Shown in pieces: positions 25,808-34,808 of a DNA stretch of 64,000 nucleotides. The notes under the pieces were generated by a model. That model saw only the letters and a program-made list of their open reading frames with translations. It was not told where the DNA came from and made no database searches. The stretch is from Rhabdothermincola sp037478855 (lineage in GTDB: Bacteria > Actinomycetota > Acidimicrobiia > Acidimicrobiales > Acidimicrobilacustridaceae), in the NCBI GenBank assembly GCA_037478855.1, contig JBBFLY010000001.1, positions 1 through 64,000 on the forward strand. The letters are read 5' to 3'. The position numbers were made by a program, and so were the translations under genes. How positions within the stretch are numbered: the first letter of the stretch is position 1; every line of letters begins with the position of its first letter.

Positions 25808-27955
25808 GTGCGGAAGTTGGCTCGGCTGCTCGTGACGATCAGCGCCTCCGGCGTGTTGCTGGCGGGCGCGATCGTCGCGCTCATCGCCCCAGCAGACCGG
25901 CTTGCCCGTTCGGTCCACGCCGAGGCAGCCCCGCTCGACCTCGCGGCGCTGGATGAGTTCGCTGTGCGATCGCGGGTCTTCGCCGCTGACGGCAGCCTGC
26001 TCGCGACCCTGCACGGCCCCGAGAACCGGCAACCCGTTCCGCTGTCGAGCGTGCCCCAACCGGTGATCGACGCCATCCTCGCGGTCGAGGACGCCGACTT
26101 CTACCGGCACAACGGGGTGAACTTCCGGGCGATCGGGCGGGCCCTCTTCGAGAACGTCTCCTCAGGTGGTGTCGAGCAGGGTGGGTCCACCATCACCCAA
26201 CAGCTGGTGAAGAACGCGCTGCTCCGGGACCCCTCCCGGGATCTCGACCGCAAGACGAAGGAGATCCCGCTCGCGATCCGGCTCGAGCAGCAGCTCTCCA
26301 AGGACGAGATCCTCGAGAGGTACCTCAACGCCGTCTACTTCGGCTCCGGTGCCTACGGGGTGCAGGCCGCTGCCGAGACCTACTGGGGGGTCGGCGTCGA
26401 GCAGCTCGGTTACGCGGAGGGGGCGATGCTCGCCGCGCTGATCGCCAACCCGGAGCAGTACGACCCCATCCGGCACCCTGAGCGGGCCTACGAGCAACGT
26501 CGCGCCGCGCTCGATCGGCTGGTCGCCTTGGGGAAGATCAGCCGCGAGGACGCCGTCCGCTACGGCAGTGCGCCGCTGCCGGTCAACCGTTGCAGCACAG
26601 CGGGACCTCGGCCGGCCGGCTGCGGTGACGGGATCGAGCTTCCACCGCCGGAGAACTACTTCGTTGAGAACGTGAAGCAGCAGCTGCTCGCCGATCCTCG
26701 CCTGGGCGCGACGCGCGACGAGCGCATCGAGCGGCTCTTCGGTGGTGGCCTCCGCATCTTCACCACGCTCGACCCGAAGATGCAGCTCGCGGCGGAGCTG
26801 GCGCACGCACAGGGGGTGCCCCGCAACAGCAAGGGCGTCACCGCGGCCATCGTGACCGTGGAGAACTCGACGGGGGCGGTGCGAGCTCTCGTCGGCGGCC
26901 CGGGCTACGACCAGTACAAGTACGACGTCGCCACCCACCAGCCCGGACAGCCGACCGGCTCGGCGTTCAAGGTGTTCACGCTGCTCACCGCGCTCGAGCA
27001 GGGCAACCTGCCGAGCGACACCATCGGCGGTGGTGGGGCGTTCAAGTGCCCGGGGTGCAGCAAGGACCCCTACGTGGTCTCCGGGGCTGGAGGCACCCTC
27101 ACCTCGGTCACCGCCAGATCCTCGAACGGCGCGTTCGTGCGTCTGGCGCAGGTGGTGGGCATCCCGAACGTCGTGGAGACGGCTCGCAAGCTGGGGGTTA
27201 CCAGCGAGCTCCCGCCGGTGCTGTCGCTAACGCTCGGTCCCCGTGAGATCACCCCGCTCGAGATGGCCTCTGCCTACTCGACGATCCCGAACGACGGCGT
27301 GCGCGTGCCCCCGTACTTCATCGAGCGGGTGGAGGACGCGAACGGCAGGGTCATCTTCGAGCACGAGCCTGGCGGTGAGCAGGCGATCAGCGAGCGATCG
27401 GCTTGCTACGCCCGTGAGATCCTGCAGGAAGTTGTGAAGAGCGGTACCGGCACCCGGGCGAGGCTCTCCAAGCAGCCAGTTGGCGGGAAGACGGGCACTG
27501 CGGAGGAGAACTTCGACGCCTGGTTCGTGGGGTTCACCCCGTACTTCACCACCGCGATATGGATGGGCAACCCCGACCAGGACGTCTCGATGGCCAACCT
27601 CAACGGAGTGGCCAACTTCGGGGGCACCTATCCGGCGATGATCTGGCGGGCGTTCAACGAGGTGATCCACCAGGGGTTGCCCGTGGGGAGCTTCGCACCC
27701 TGCCCCAAGCCCGACCGCAGCGGTCGACCGGTGGTGGGCCGCGGCGACAACGCGCTCAACGGGGTGCGGATCGGCAAGGATGGCAAGCCGATCTTCGGGA
27801 CGGTACCTGGGATGGGCTCGACCTCGTCGTCCAGCTCCACCACCATCGCAACCGGGAGCGCATCGACGACGACCACCACCGCGACGCCGGAGGCGACGAC
27901 GCCATCGAGCACCGCGCCACCGTCCACTGCCACCGCAGCACCACCGGGAGGGTGA
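25808..27955 (+). CDS. Bifunctional class A penicillin-binding protein
   Basis: The 715-residue protein polymerises and cross-links peptidoglycan outside the membrane. After an N-terminal anchor (about residues 5-28) comes the GT51 transglycosylase with the catalytic E94 in EDADFYRHNG and the QGGSTITQQLVKN motif. The transpeptidase has S385-A-F-K388, S438-S-N440 and K561-T-G. The C-terminus is a Ser/Thr/Pro-rich tail of about 45 residues. The GTG at 25808 opens directly into the anchor helix; the frame is open far upstream but that part lies opposite the LLM and Gfo genes. Its stop overlaps the next start (TGATG). Confidence 0.95.
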   Translation: MRKLARLLVTISASGVLLAGAIVALIAPADRLARSVHAEAAPLDLAALDEFAVRSRVFAADGSLLATLHGPENRQPVPLSSVPQPVIDAILAVEDADFYRHNGVNFRAIGRALFENVSSGGVEQGGSTITQQLVKNALLRDPSRDLDRKTKEIPLAIRLEQQLSKDEILERYLNAVYFGSGAYGVQAAAETYWGVGVEQLGYAEGAMLAALIANPEQYDPIRHPERAYEQRRAALDRLVALGKISREDAVRYGSAPLPVNRCSTAGPRPAGCGDGIELPPPENYFVENVKQQLLADPRLGATRDERIERLFGGGLRIFTTLDPKMQLAAELAHAQGVPRNSKGVTAAIVTVENSTGAVRALVGGPGYDQYKYDVATHQPGQPTGSAFKVFTLLTALEQGNLPSDTIGGGGAFKCPGCSKDPYVVSGAGGTLTSVTARSSNGAFVRLAQVVGIPNVVETARKLGVTSELPPVLSLTLGPREITPLEMASAYSTIPNDGVRVPPYFIERVEDANGRVIFEHEPGGEQAISERSACYAREILQEVVKSGTGTRARLSKQPVGGKTGTAEENFDAWFVGFTPYFTTAIWMGNPDQDVSMANLNGVANFGGTYPAMIWRAFNEVIHQGLPVGSFAPCPKPDRSGRPVVGRGDNALNGVRIGKDGKPIFGTVPGMGSTSSSSSTTIATGSASTTTTTATPEATTPSSTAPPSTATAAPPGG

Positions 27956-28668
27956 TGAACGCGTTCGAGGACCTCCTCAAGCTCCAGGAGCACGACACCC
28001 GCATCGACCAGCTCCGCCACCGGCTGTCCACGCTGCCCGAGCGCGCCGCCCGTGACGCCCACCTCGAGCAGGTCGCCCACCACGACGAGATCACCGGCGC
28101 GCTGGCCGCCCGGCGCGACGAGCTGGCCAGGTCCCAGCGTCGGATCGAAGACGAGGTGGCGACCCTCGCCGCGAAGGTCGAGGAGGTCGACCGCAAGCTC
28201 TACTCGGGCACGGTCACCTCGCCACGCGAGCTTCAGGCTCTGCAGGACGACCTCGACTCGCTGCGACGACGGCAGCGCGAGCTCGAGGACGAGATCCTCG
28301 AGCTGATGGAGCAGATCGAACCGCTCGACCAACAGCTCGCCGCACGAGCCGCGGAACGAGCCGACCTCGACCGCCAGGGTGTCGAGCTGGAAGCCGCGCT
28401 CGCACAGGTCGAGTCCGGGATCGACGCGGAGCTGTCAGCGCTGCAGGCGGAGCGAGCTGCGATCGAGCAGGCGATACCGGCAGACCTGCTGGCACACTAC
28501 GAGAATCTGCGCCGGCGCCTGCATGGGATCGCGGTCGCCCGACTCGTCGGTGGCCAGTGCGGTGGCTGCCACCTGAGCCTGTCGGCGGTCGAGCTCGACC
28601 GCATCAAGCACGAGCCGCCCGACGCGCTGGTGCACTGCGAGGAGTGCGGCCGGCTCCTCATCCGCTAG
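27955..28668 (+). CDS. Coiled-coil C4 zinc-ribbon protein
   Basis: The 237-residue protein is a long antiparallel coiled coil (about residues 1-175) ending in a zinc ribbon with CGGC and CEEC (about 199-232). This is the widespread bacterial zf-RING_7/CdsZ-like family, thought to bind nucleic acid or ribosome-related partners. The ATG at 27955 shares a base with the preceding TGA, so translation is coupled to the penicillin-binding protein. That pairing may be only operonic convenience. Confidence 0.85.
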   Translation: MNAFEDLLKLQEHDTRIDQLRHRLSTLPERAARDAHLEQVAHHDEITGALAARRDELARSQRRIEDEVATLAAKVEEVDRKLYSGTVTSPRELQALQDDLDSLRRRQRELEDEILELMEQIEPLDQQLAARAAERADLDRQGVELEAALAQVESGIDAELSALQAERAAIEQAIPADLLAHYENLRRRLHGIAVARLVGGQCGGCHLSLSAVELDRIKHEPPDALVHCEECGRLLIR

Positions 28669-28676
28669 GACCAGCG

Positions 28677-29162
28677 ATGTTCCTCTGGTTCGCAGGGGTG
28701 AGCTTCGCCTTCGTCTGGGTCGTGTTCCGCAGTCCGGCACTCGACTACCGGTTGGTGATGTTCGGCTCCGTCCTGCCGCTTGGGGAGCTCGCGCTCGGCG
28801 GGCCGAAGCTCGCGCACACCCTGCTCGCTCCCGTGGCGTTGCTGACCGTGGTGATGCTCGCCACCCAACGACGGCGGCTGGTGCGGCGCCGGTGGATCAG
28901 CCTCCCGATCGGCATGCTCATGCACCTTGTGCTCGACGGCGTCTGGGCCGACGCCGCAGTGTTCTGGTGGCCGTTCCTCGGCGTCAGCTTCGAGGCGTCC
29001 AGCCTGCCGGAGCTGGACCGCCCCGCCGTCGTCATCGCCCTGCTCGAGCTCGCCGGGGTCGCGGCACTGGCGTGGTGCTGGGTGACCTTCGGGTTCTCCG
29101 ACCGTGACAAGCGGGAGCTGTTCTGGCGCACCGGTCATCTCAGCCGGGACCTGGTGGGATAG
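28677..29162 (+). CDS. Integral membrane metal-dependent hydrolase-like protein
   Basis: The 161-residue protein has four hydrophobic segments and the histidine/aspartate motifs GGPKLAHTLLAP and MHLVLDGVWADAAVFWWPFLG, as in the DUF457/YdjM-type membrane-bound hydrolase-like family. The HxxxD pair is kept. Reaction and substrate are unknown. It follows the zinc-ribbon gene by 8 bases and its stop abuts the GTG of the histidine phosphatase. Confidence 0.75.
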   Translation: MFLWFAGVSFAFVWVVFRSPALDYRLVMFGSVLPLGELALGGPKLAHTLLAPVALLTVVMLATQRRRLVRRRWISLPIGMLMHLVLDGVWADAAVFWWPFLGVSFEASSLPELDRPAVVIALLELAGVAALAWCWVTFGFSDRDKRELFWRTGHLSRDLVG

Positions 29163-29729
29163 GTGCTGCTCGTCGTCCGCCACGGCCGCACCGCGGCGAA
29201 CGCCGAGGGCTTGCTGCTCGGCCGTCTCGACGTCCCCCTCGACGCTGAGGGCGAGCGTCAGGCGGCCCGGCTCGCCGCCGCGGTCGGTCCGGTCGACCGG
29301 GTGATCTCCAGCCCCCTGCTGCGCGCCCGCCAGACCGCAGCGGCGTTCGGGCTCCCCGTCGAGATCGACGAGCGCTGGGTCGAGCTGGACTACGGCACCT
29401 ACGACGGGACACCGCTGCGCGAGGTGCCCGACTCGGTGTGGTCGACGTGGCGTCGTGACCTGTCGTTCGCGCCGCCCGGTGGCGAGTCCCTCGCCTCGCT
29501 GGGAGCTCGGGTGCGATCCTCGCTCGAAGAGCTGGCGGACCGCGCGCGCTCGGAGCACGTGGTCGTGGTCTCCCACGTCTCGCCGATCAAGGCGGCAGTC
29601 GCGTGGGCGCTGGGGGTCAGCGACGAGGTCACCTGGCGGCTGTTCGTGGCCCCAGCCTCGATCACCCGCATCGAGTTGTCCCGGCGCGGGCCGGTGCTCC
29701 ACACGTTCAACGAGGTGGCGCACCGCTGA
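29163..29729 (+). CDS. Histidine phosphatase (phosphoglycerate mutase-like)
   Basis: The 188-residue protein has the catalytic RHGRT (His7) near the N-terminus and the second His in VVVVSHVSPIKAAV. It belongs to branch 1 of the superfamily, where CobC-type alpha-ribazole phosphatases, GpmB-like enzymes and others cannot be separated by eye. The cobalamin locus starts about 1.4 kb downstream, but this gene sits in an operon with unrelated genes. The GTG start directly follows the preceding TAG. Its 3' end overlaps the convergent DUF3089 gene by 23 bases. Confidence 0.88.
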   Translation: MLLVVRHGRTAANAEGLLLGRLDVPLDAEGERQAARLAAAVGPVDRVISSPLLRARQTAAAFGLPVEIDERWVELDYGTYDGTPLREVPDSVWSTWRRDLSFAPPGGESLASLGARVRSSLEELADRARSEHVVVVSHVSPIKAAVAWALGVSDEVTWRLFVAPASITRIELSRRGPVLHTFNEVAHR

Positions 29730-30942
29730 ACGCGGCTGCCTGGGCGGCCACCATCTCGACGATGTCACCCATCGCGAGGTTCACGTCCACCACGTGCAGC
29801 CCCCACTCTGGCGTGAGGTCACCGGTGATGTCCCGGGCTCTCGGACTGGCTGGATCGCTGCGGACCGTGACCTCCAGATAGCTGAAGCCGTCGCGCTGGA
29901 CGCACTCACCCTCCAGCAGCCCGGGCAGGGTCACGAACGGCGTGGTGATCCGAGCCGCCGCCGCGGGGTGTCGCAGCACCCAAGGGCCGGTGGGGAAGTA
30001 CGGCCGGAGCGGGGCGCGACCACCGGCTGGCGCGGCGGGGTTCACACACGCGGCGACACCGTCCCCACCGCGTGGCCGGCCGAAGAAGCTGTTCGCGGGC
30101 GGCGGCGCCGTCGAGCGGAACGAGGCGTACGACACCACGCAGCCGATCTGCTCGGTGCGCCGGCACAGCGGGATGTTGGCGAAGTCACCTCCCACGTCGG
30201 CGCCCTCGGGCACCCGCACGGTCGAGCCGATCAGGTACGCCGCGACCAGCAGGGAACGCATCTGTGGGTTCGGATCGAACTCCTCGCGCAGGAGACGGTT
30301 CAGATGGCTCGCTCCCTGCGAGTGACCGATGAAGACGACCCCGCGGCCACCGTTGTCGTTCGCCAGGTAGTGCCGCCAGGCGTCGAGGACGTCGGCGTAG
30401 GCCACCTGGCTCGCCGCCAGCCGGTCAGCTGGCACCCTGCCGAGGAGCGCGGGCAGCGTGAGCTGCCGGTAGACGGGCGCGAAGACCCGGCACTGGCTGG
30501 TGAGCCGGGCCGCCTGGCTGAGCACCGAGCCCTCCTCGGCGTCGCTGGGCACCAGATCCGAGTTGGGGGTCTGGTCGGCGCTGATGGTCGGGTAGACGTA
30601 GAAGCAGTCGATCGGGGGGTCGGACGCCACCGTGTGTGGCTGAACCTCGAGCGAGCCGTCCGGATGCACGACGGTGGCGTCGAGGTTGCGGTGGCAGACG
30701 TCATCGGCCTTGTCAGGCCGGCAGAGCCAGTGTGCGGGATCCGCGTACACCTCGCTCGTGTAGGGCGGAACCGGCGCCGTGGTGCTCGCCGGGCTGGTCG
30801 GCTCCGGGGTGGTGGTCTCCGATCGGGTGGCCGTCGAGGTGCTCTGGGCGCAGGAGAGGCCGAGAAGGCTCGCCACGACCAGCCCGGCGAGCAGCCGGAC
30901 ACGACCGGCGCGAGAGGAGCTCACAAGAGAGGCAGCGGTCAT
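29707..30942 (-). CDS. DUF3089 alpha/beta-hydrolase lipoprotein
   Basis: The 411-residue protein has a lipoprotein signal with Cys31 in LLGLSC, then a Thr/Ser/Pro-rich linker (about 33-60), and a DUF3089 hydrolase domain with the nucleophile elbow GHSQG (Ser208) and IDCFYVYPTIS. It is probably anchored on the outer face of the cytoplasmic membrane and acts as an esterase or lipase of unknown substrate. It is divergent from cobF, with 168 bases between the starts that show no riboswitch features. Confidence 0.85.
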   Translation of the reverse strand: MTAASLVSSSRAGRVRLLAGLVVASLLGLSCAQSTSTATRSETTTPEPTSPASTTAPVPPYTSEVYADPAHWLCRPDKADDVCHRNLDATVVHPDGSLEVQPHTVASDPPIDCFYVYPTISADQTPNSDLVPSDAEEGSVLSQAARLTSQCRVFAPVYRQLTLPALLGRVPADRLAASQVAYADVLDAWRHYLANDNGGRGVVFIGHSQGASHLNRLLREEFDPNPQMRSLLVAAYLIGSTVRVPEGADVGGDFANIPLCRRTEQIGCVVSYASFRSTAPPPANSFFGRPRGGDGVAACVNPAAPAGGRAPLRPYFPTGPWVLRHPAAAARITTPFVTLPGLLEGECVQRDGFSYLEVTVRSDPASPRARDITGDLTPEWGLHVVDVNLAMGDIVEMVAAQAAAFSGAPPR

Positions 30943-31110
30943 CGAGTCATCTTCGCCGGCCGATCACCGGACCGCCACTGCGGCTCGCCCCGACTCGGCG
31001 ATCGGGCGCCACCCAACCCGAACGATTGAGACCGGGTTCGTCCGCAGTCCGCGCCGGCGGTAGCGTGCGCCGCAGCGACGTGACCGCTGGCGGCACCGGA
31101 GGCGAGGAGC

Positions 31111-31890
31111 ATGACGCGCCGATCACCATCTGCGGCTCACCGCGTGGTGCTCGTCGTGGGGATCGGACCCGGTGACGCCTCGATGGTGACGCTCCAGGCG
31201 CTCACCGCGCTCCGAGAGGTGGACGCCGTCATCGTCTTCGACAAGGGCGAGCGAGCGACCGAGCTGCAGGACCTCCGGCACACCGTGCTCGATCGCGCCC
31301 GCGAGGGTCGGCCGTGTCGGGTCATCGCGCTCGACGACGGGCGACGTGACCCGGGGAGGCCGTATCGCGACGCGGTGCATGACTGGCACCGCAGCCGGGT
31401 GGAAGCCCTCGAGCAGGCGCTGCTCGACGAGGTCGGCGACGGCGAGCGGGTGGCGATGCTCGTGTGGGGCGACCCGTCGTTGTACGACAGCACCCTGCGG
31501 CTGCTGAACGAGCTGCGCTCCCGTGGACGGGTCGAGGTGGACGTCGAGGTTGTACCGGGGGTGTCCAGCCTGCAGCTGCTCGCCGCCCGTCACGCGGTCC
31601 CGCTGCATGAGGTGGGGGGATCGTTGCTCATCACCACCGGTCGACGATTGCGTGAGGGGCTGCCCGCCGGCATCGATGACGTGGTGGTCTTCCTCGACCG
31701 CGAGTGCAGCTTCACCGTTCTGCGAGGCGACGGCTGGCACATCTGGTGGGGTGCCTGTCTCGGGATGCCCGAGGAGCAGCTCGTCGCCGGGCCCCTCGAC
31801 GAGGTCGCGGACACCATCGTGTCGCTGCGCACCGCGTTGCGCGAGCGACTCGGGTGGGTCTTCGACCTCTATCTGTTGCGACGTCGGTAG
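31111..31890 (+). CDS. cobF: Precorrin-6A synthase (deacetylating)
   Basis: The 259-residue tetrapyrrole methylase carries VVLVVGIGPGDASMVTLQAL, WGDPSLYDSTLRLL and VVPGVSSLQLLAA. It methylates C-1 of precorrin-5 with loss of acetate, a step specific to the aerobic pathway. GCGAGGAGC lies just before the ATG. It is the only plus-strand gene in the left part of the cobalamin locus and overlaps the 3' end of cobD by 22 bases, so the two converge tightly. Confidence 0.93.
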   Translation: MTRRSPSAAHRVVLVVGIGPGDASMVTLQALTALREVDAVIVFDKGERATELQDLRHTVLDRAREGRPCRVIALDDGRRDPGRPYRDAVHDWHRSRVEALEQALLDEVGDGERVAMLVWGDPSLYDSTLRLLNELRSRGRVEVDVEVVPGVSSLQLLAARHAVPLHEVGGSLLITTGRRLREGLPAGIDDVVVFLDRECSFTVLRGDGWHIWWGACLGMPEEQLVAGPLDEVADTIVSLRTALRERLGWVFDLYLLRRR

Positions 31891-32789
31891 CTGGAGAGCG
31901 CGCCGGCTGTCATCGCGGCGAGCGCCACCGCGCGGCTGACCCGTCGGCGCAGCCTGACGGCGCGCTCGATGTCGTCCACCGAGGGTGCTCCGCCCTCGCC
32001 GAGCACCCCGCGATCCTCGAGCACGTCTCCGTAGCGGTTGGCTCCGCCGAGCGTGATCCCGAGCCCGGCGGCGAAGGCGGCCTCGATCACCCCTCCGTTG
32101 GGGGACGGGTGACGGGGCGCGTCGCGACGGACCACGCGCTGCACCGCACCGGCCCGTTCGGGGTGGGAGGCGGCGACCGCCAGGGCTGCGAGGCGAGCCG
32201 GCACGTAGTTGGCGAGGTCGTCGGCACGCGCCACCGCCCAGCCGAAGCGGCGGTAGCGCCGGTTGCGGTGGCCGACCATCGCGTCCAGCGTGTTCACCGC
32301 ACGGTGCGCGAGCGCCCCCGCCGGTCCCGCCACCGCACCCCACCACAGCGGGGCGATCACCGCGTCGACGAGGTTCTCGGCCACGGATTCGATCACCGCC
32401 CGGCACAGCTCCTCGTCGCCGAGCTGCCCGGTGTCGCGCCCCACGAGCGAACGCACCCGCAGACGTGCCTCGGGGAGCCTCCCGGCACGCAGCAGGTCGC
32501 GCACCGCGAGGGCTTCGGTGTCGAGCATCCGACCGGCGGCACAGACCGCCACCGCGGCGGCGGTGGCGACGTTCCGTCCCACGAGGCGCGTCGCGAGTCG
32601 TCCCACCGCGAGCGCGAGGCCGACCCCGAGCGAGAGGTGCACGACGCCCGCGAGGCGCGAGTCGGCGTAGGTGAGCCGCTCGATCCGTGTCATGGCCGAG
32701 CCGAAGAGCGCGACGGGATGACGAGGGTACGGCGGCTCGCCGACCAGCTCGTCGATCACCACGCCGACGGCTGCACCGATGGCCGTCAC
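31869..32789 (-). CDS. cobD: Adenosylcobinamide-phosphate synthase
   Basis: The 306-residue membrane protein (CobD/CbiB) attaches (R)-1-amino-2-propanol or its phosphate to adenosylcobyric acid. It has several transmembrane segments and the family motifs VIDELVGEPPYPRHPVALFG, VAENLVDAVIAPLWW and HPSPNGGVIEAAFA. The GTG start overlaps the stop of cobC (GTGA). It is the last gene of the minus-strand biosynthetic operon. Confidence 0.93.
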   Translation of the reverse strand: MTAIGAAVGVVIDELVGEPPYPRHPVALFGSAMTRIERLTYADSRLAGVVHLSLGVGLALAVGRLATRLVGRNVATAAAVAVCAAGRMLDTEALAVRDLLRAGRLPEARLRVRSLVGRDTGQLGDEELCRAVIESVAENLVDAVIAPLWWGAVAGPAGALAHRAVNTLDAMVGHRNRRYRRFGWAVARADDLANYVPARLAALAVAASHPERAGAVQRVVRRDAPRHPSPNGGVIEAAFAAGLGITLGGANRYGDVLEDRGVLGEGGAPSVDDIERAVRLRRRVSRAVALAAMTAGALSSYRRRNR

Positions 32790-33724
32790 GGTCCGACCCG
32801 GGCAAAGGCCCCGATCACTCGATCCAGCGCCTGAGGTGGCGGCAGCGCGACCCGGGCGACGTCCTCCAGACCGAACGACGCGCAGTCCCGGACGAGGACC
32901 GAGCAACGGAGCAGATCGGCACGGAGATCACGTCGGTGCACCAGGATCCAGTTGGCGTCGGTCTCCTCGACGGTGAACCCGAGCGCCCGCAGCTCGCCGC
33001 TGAGCTCGGCGCGCAGCGACGCGATCGCTTTCGACCACCCGACCAGGTCGGTGCGCGCGAGCAGCCGTGGCACCACCGCGGCGGCCAAGGCGTTGACCGA
33101 CCACCGCGGCTGCAGGTCGCGCAGACGCATCGCGTCGAGCGGGCTCGGAGCGATGGCGTAGCCCAGCCGCAGACCGGGGCACGCCCACAGCTTGGTGAGC
33201 GAACCGAGGCGCCAGCTCGCCCGGTCGCCCCGGGTCCAACGGCCGGTCGCGAGGGGGAAGAAGGCCTCATCCCACACCCGAGCCTCCTCGTCGTCGCGGG
33301 CCAGGCGACCCAGCGGGTTGGAGGGGTTCGACCGCCAACGCGGGGCTCCGGGATCGACGCGTGGCAGGTGACGCGCGTAGAGACCGAACTCGGGCGGACA
33401 CACCTCGCCGGCGCCTTCCAGGTGGGCGACCAGTGCGATCGCCTCCGCACCACCGTTGGTCAACACCACCCGATCGGGGTCCTCCCCGAGCGCGTCCGCC
33501 AGAGCGCGCGTCGCCGTGGTGTCGTCGGGATAGCGGGTGACCAGCTCCGGGTGGCGGTCGAGGAGGCTGCGCAGCGTGGCCGTCACATCCGGTGCGAAGG
33601 GGTTCGTGCTCGCCGAGAGGTCGAGCAGCTCCGATGCGTCGACCCCGAGCGCGGCCGCCACCCGCCAGGAGTCACCGCCGTGGGGACCTGGAGGTGGTGC
33701 CGGCGCTGAGGGCTCGCTCAGCAC
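32786..33724 (-). CDS. cobC: Threonine-phosphate decarboxylase-like aminotransferase
   Basis: The 312-residue fold-type I PLP enzyme has the ASTNPF start of the CobC family and the PLP lysine region SLTKLWACPGLRLGYA. It supplies the aminopropanol arm of cobalamin, by decarboxylating threonine phosphate if it works like Salmonella CobD. At 312 residues it is somewhat shorter than many homologues; the region between DEAFFPL and the PLP lysine looks compact. The GTG start overlaps cobA by 7 bases. Confidence 0.88.
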   Translation of the reverse strand: MLSEPSAPAPPPGPHGGDSWRVAAALGVDASELLDLSASTNPFAPDVTATLRSLLDRHPELVTRYPDDTTATRALADALGEDPDRVVLTNGGAEAIALVAHLEGAGEVCPPEFGLYARHLPRVDPGAPRWRSNPSNPLGRLARDDEEARVWDEAFFPLATGRWTRGDRASWRLGSLTKLWACPGLRLGYAIAPSPLDAMRLRDLQPRWSVNALAAAVVPRLLARTDLVGWSKAIASLRAELSGELRALGFTVEETDANWILVHRRDLRADLLRCSVLVRDCASFGLEDVARVALPPPQALDRVIGAFARVGP

Positions 33725-34440
33725 CGGGGGAGCCTCGACAGATCCGCACCCGCGACCTCCCCGATCACGATCGTCGAAGGGGCGGCCAGCTCGAGCTGAT
33801 CCACCTCCGCCAGCGTGCAGCGCGCCACCTGCTGGTGAGGGGTCGTCGCGCGGTGGATGACCGCCACCGGCGTCTCGGGGCTCCGTCCGCCGCTGATCAG
33901 TCGCTTGGCGATGCGGCCGATCCGCTCCACGCCCATGAGCACGACGAGGGTCGCGTCGGTGGCGGCGTGGGCCTCCCAGTCCACCGCCACCCCGCCGGCC
34001 GGGTCTTCGTGGCCGGTGAGCACGGTGAACGCGAGCGACCGGTTCCGCAGGGTCAGCGGGATCCCCGCAGCGGCGGGCGCCGCGATCGCTGAGCTGACCC
34101 CCGGCACCACCTCGAAGGGCACCCCAGCCGCGGCGAGGGCGGCCACCTCCTCGCCACCGCGACCGAACACGAACGGGTCCCCGCCCTTCAGTCGCACGAC
34201 CCGACGCCCCGCCCGCCCGTGCTCGACGAGCAGGCGGTTGATCTCCGCCTGCGGAACCGGGGCGTGCCCGGGTCGCTTCCCCACATCGATTCGCTCTGCG
34301 CCCACAGGCGCGAGGTCGAGCACCTCGTGGGGGATCAACCGATCGTGGATCACCACCTCCGCCTGCGCCAGCAGACGGGCGGCGCGCAGGGTGAGCAGCT
34401 CAGGATCGCCCGGGCCGGCACCGACCAGTGCGACGCTCAC
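33718..34440 (-). CDS. cobA: Uroporphyrinogen-III C-methyltransferase
   Basis: The 240-residue enzyme makes precorrin-2 by methylating C-2 and C-7. It shows VALVGAGPGDPELLTLRAAR, the VVIHDRLIP segment, RLKGGDPFVFGRGGEE and EVVPGVSSAIAAPA. It is a stand-alone SUMT with no siroheme synthase (CysG) fusion. The GTG at 34440 overlaps the cobE stop. It is the entry point of the pathway and sits mid-operon. Confidence 0.95.
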   Translation of the reverse strand: MSVALVGAGPGDPELLTLRAARLLAQAEVVIHDRLIPHEVLDLAPVGAERIDVGKRPGHAPVPQAEINRLLVEHGRAGRRVVRLKGGDPFVFGRGGEEVAALAAAGVPFEVVPGVSSAIAAPAAAGIPLTLRNRSLAFTVLTGHEDPAGGVAVDWEAHAATDATLVVLMGVERIGRIAKRLISGGRSPETPVAVIHRATTPHQQVARCTLAEVDQLELAAPSTIVIGEVAGADLSRLPRC

Positions 34441-34808
34441 GCAGGGAACCTCCCGGTTTCGGTCACCGCGACCGCGGCGGTGGCGTGCGCGCTGCGGTGC
34501 ATCGGGCCGAGCAGCCGACCGCCGGGACGGGTGGCCAGCAGCGCCGCCGTCTCGGCCACCCGGGCCGCGATCCCGACGGAGCGGCTCACCGGCTGGCTGG
34601 CGGCCAGCAGCTCCTCGTCGTCGATGCCGATCACCCCGCAACCCAGGTCGAGGCGCGCGTCGTCGACGAAGCGGCTGCGGGTGGCGATCGCGGTCGGCGG
34701 GAAGGACAGCCCGTGATCCTCGAGCGCCGCGACCACCAGCTGGCGAACCTCGTCGGCGGTGGCGGCTGAGGAGAGCCCGACGCCGACGACGACCTCCCCG
34801 CAGCTCAC
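34437..34808 (-). CDS. cobE: Cobalamin biosynthesis protein CobE (CbiG C-terminal domain)
   Basis: The 123-residue protein matches the CobE/CbiG C-terminal fold: VVVGVGLSSAATADEVRQLV, TAIATRSRFVDD, a GIDDEELLAA stretch and a Ala/Gly-rich end. The stand-alone form is typical of the aerobic pathway, where its exact role is unclear. Both ends overlap neighbours by 4 bases (GTGA), so it is translationally coupled between cobL and cobA. Confidence 0.88.
   Translation of the reverse strand: MSCGEVVVGVGLSSAATADEVRQLVVAALEDHGLSFPPTAIATRSRFVDDARLDLGCGVIGIDDEELLAASQPVSRSVGIAARVAETAALLATRPGGRLLGPMHRSAHATAAVAVTETGRFPA

Noticed and set aside
30943..31110. Cobalamin riboswitch upstream of cobF
   Set aside because: A short GCCACTG occurs but the AGCCAGGAGACCTGCC-type B12 box and the rest of the core are missing.
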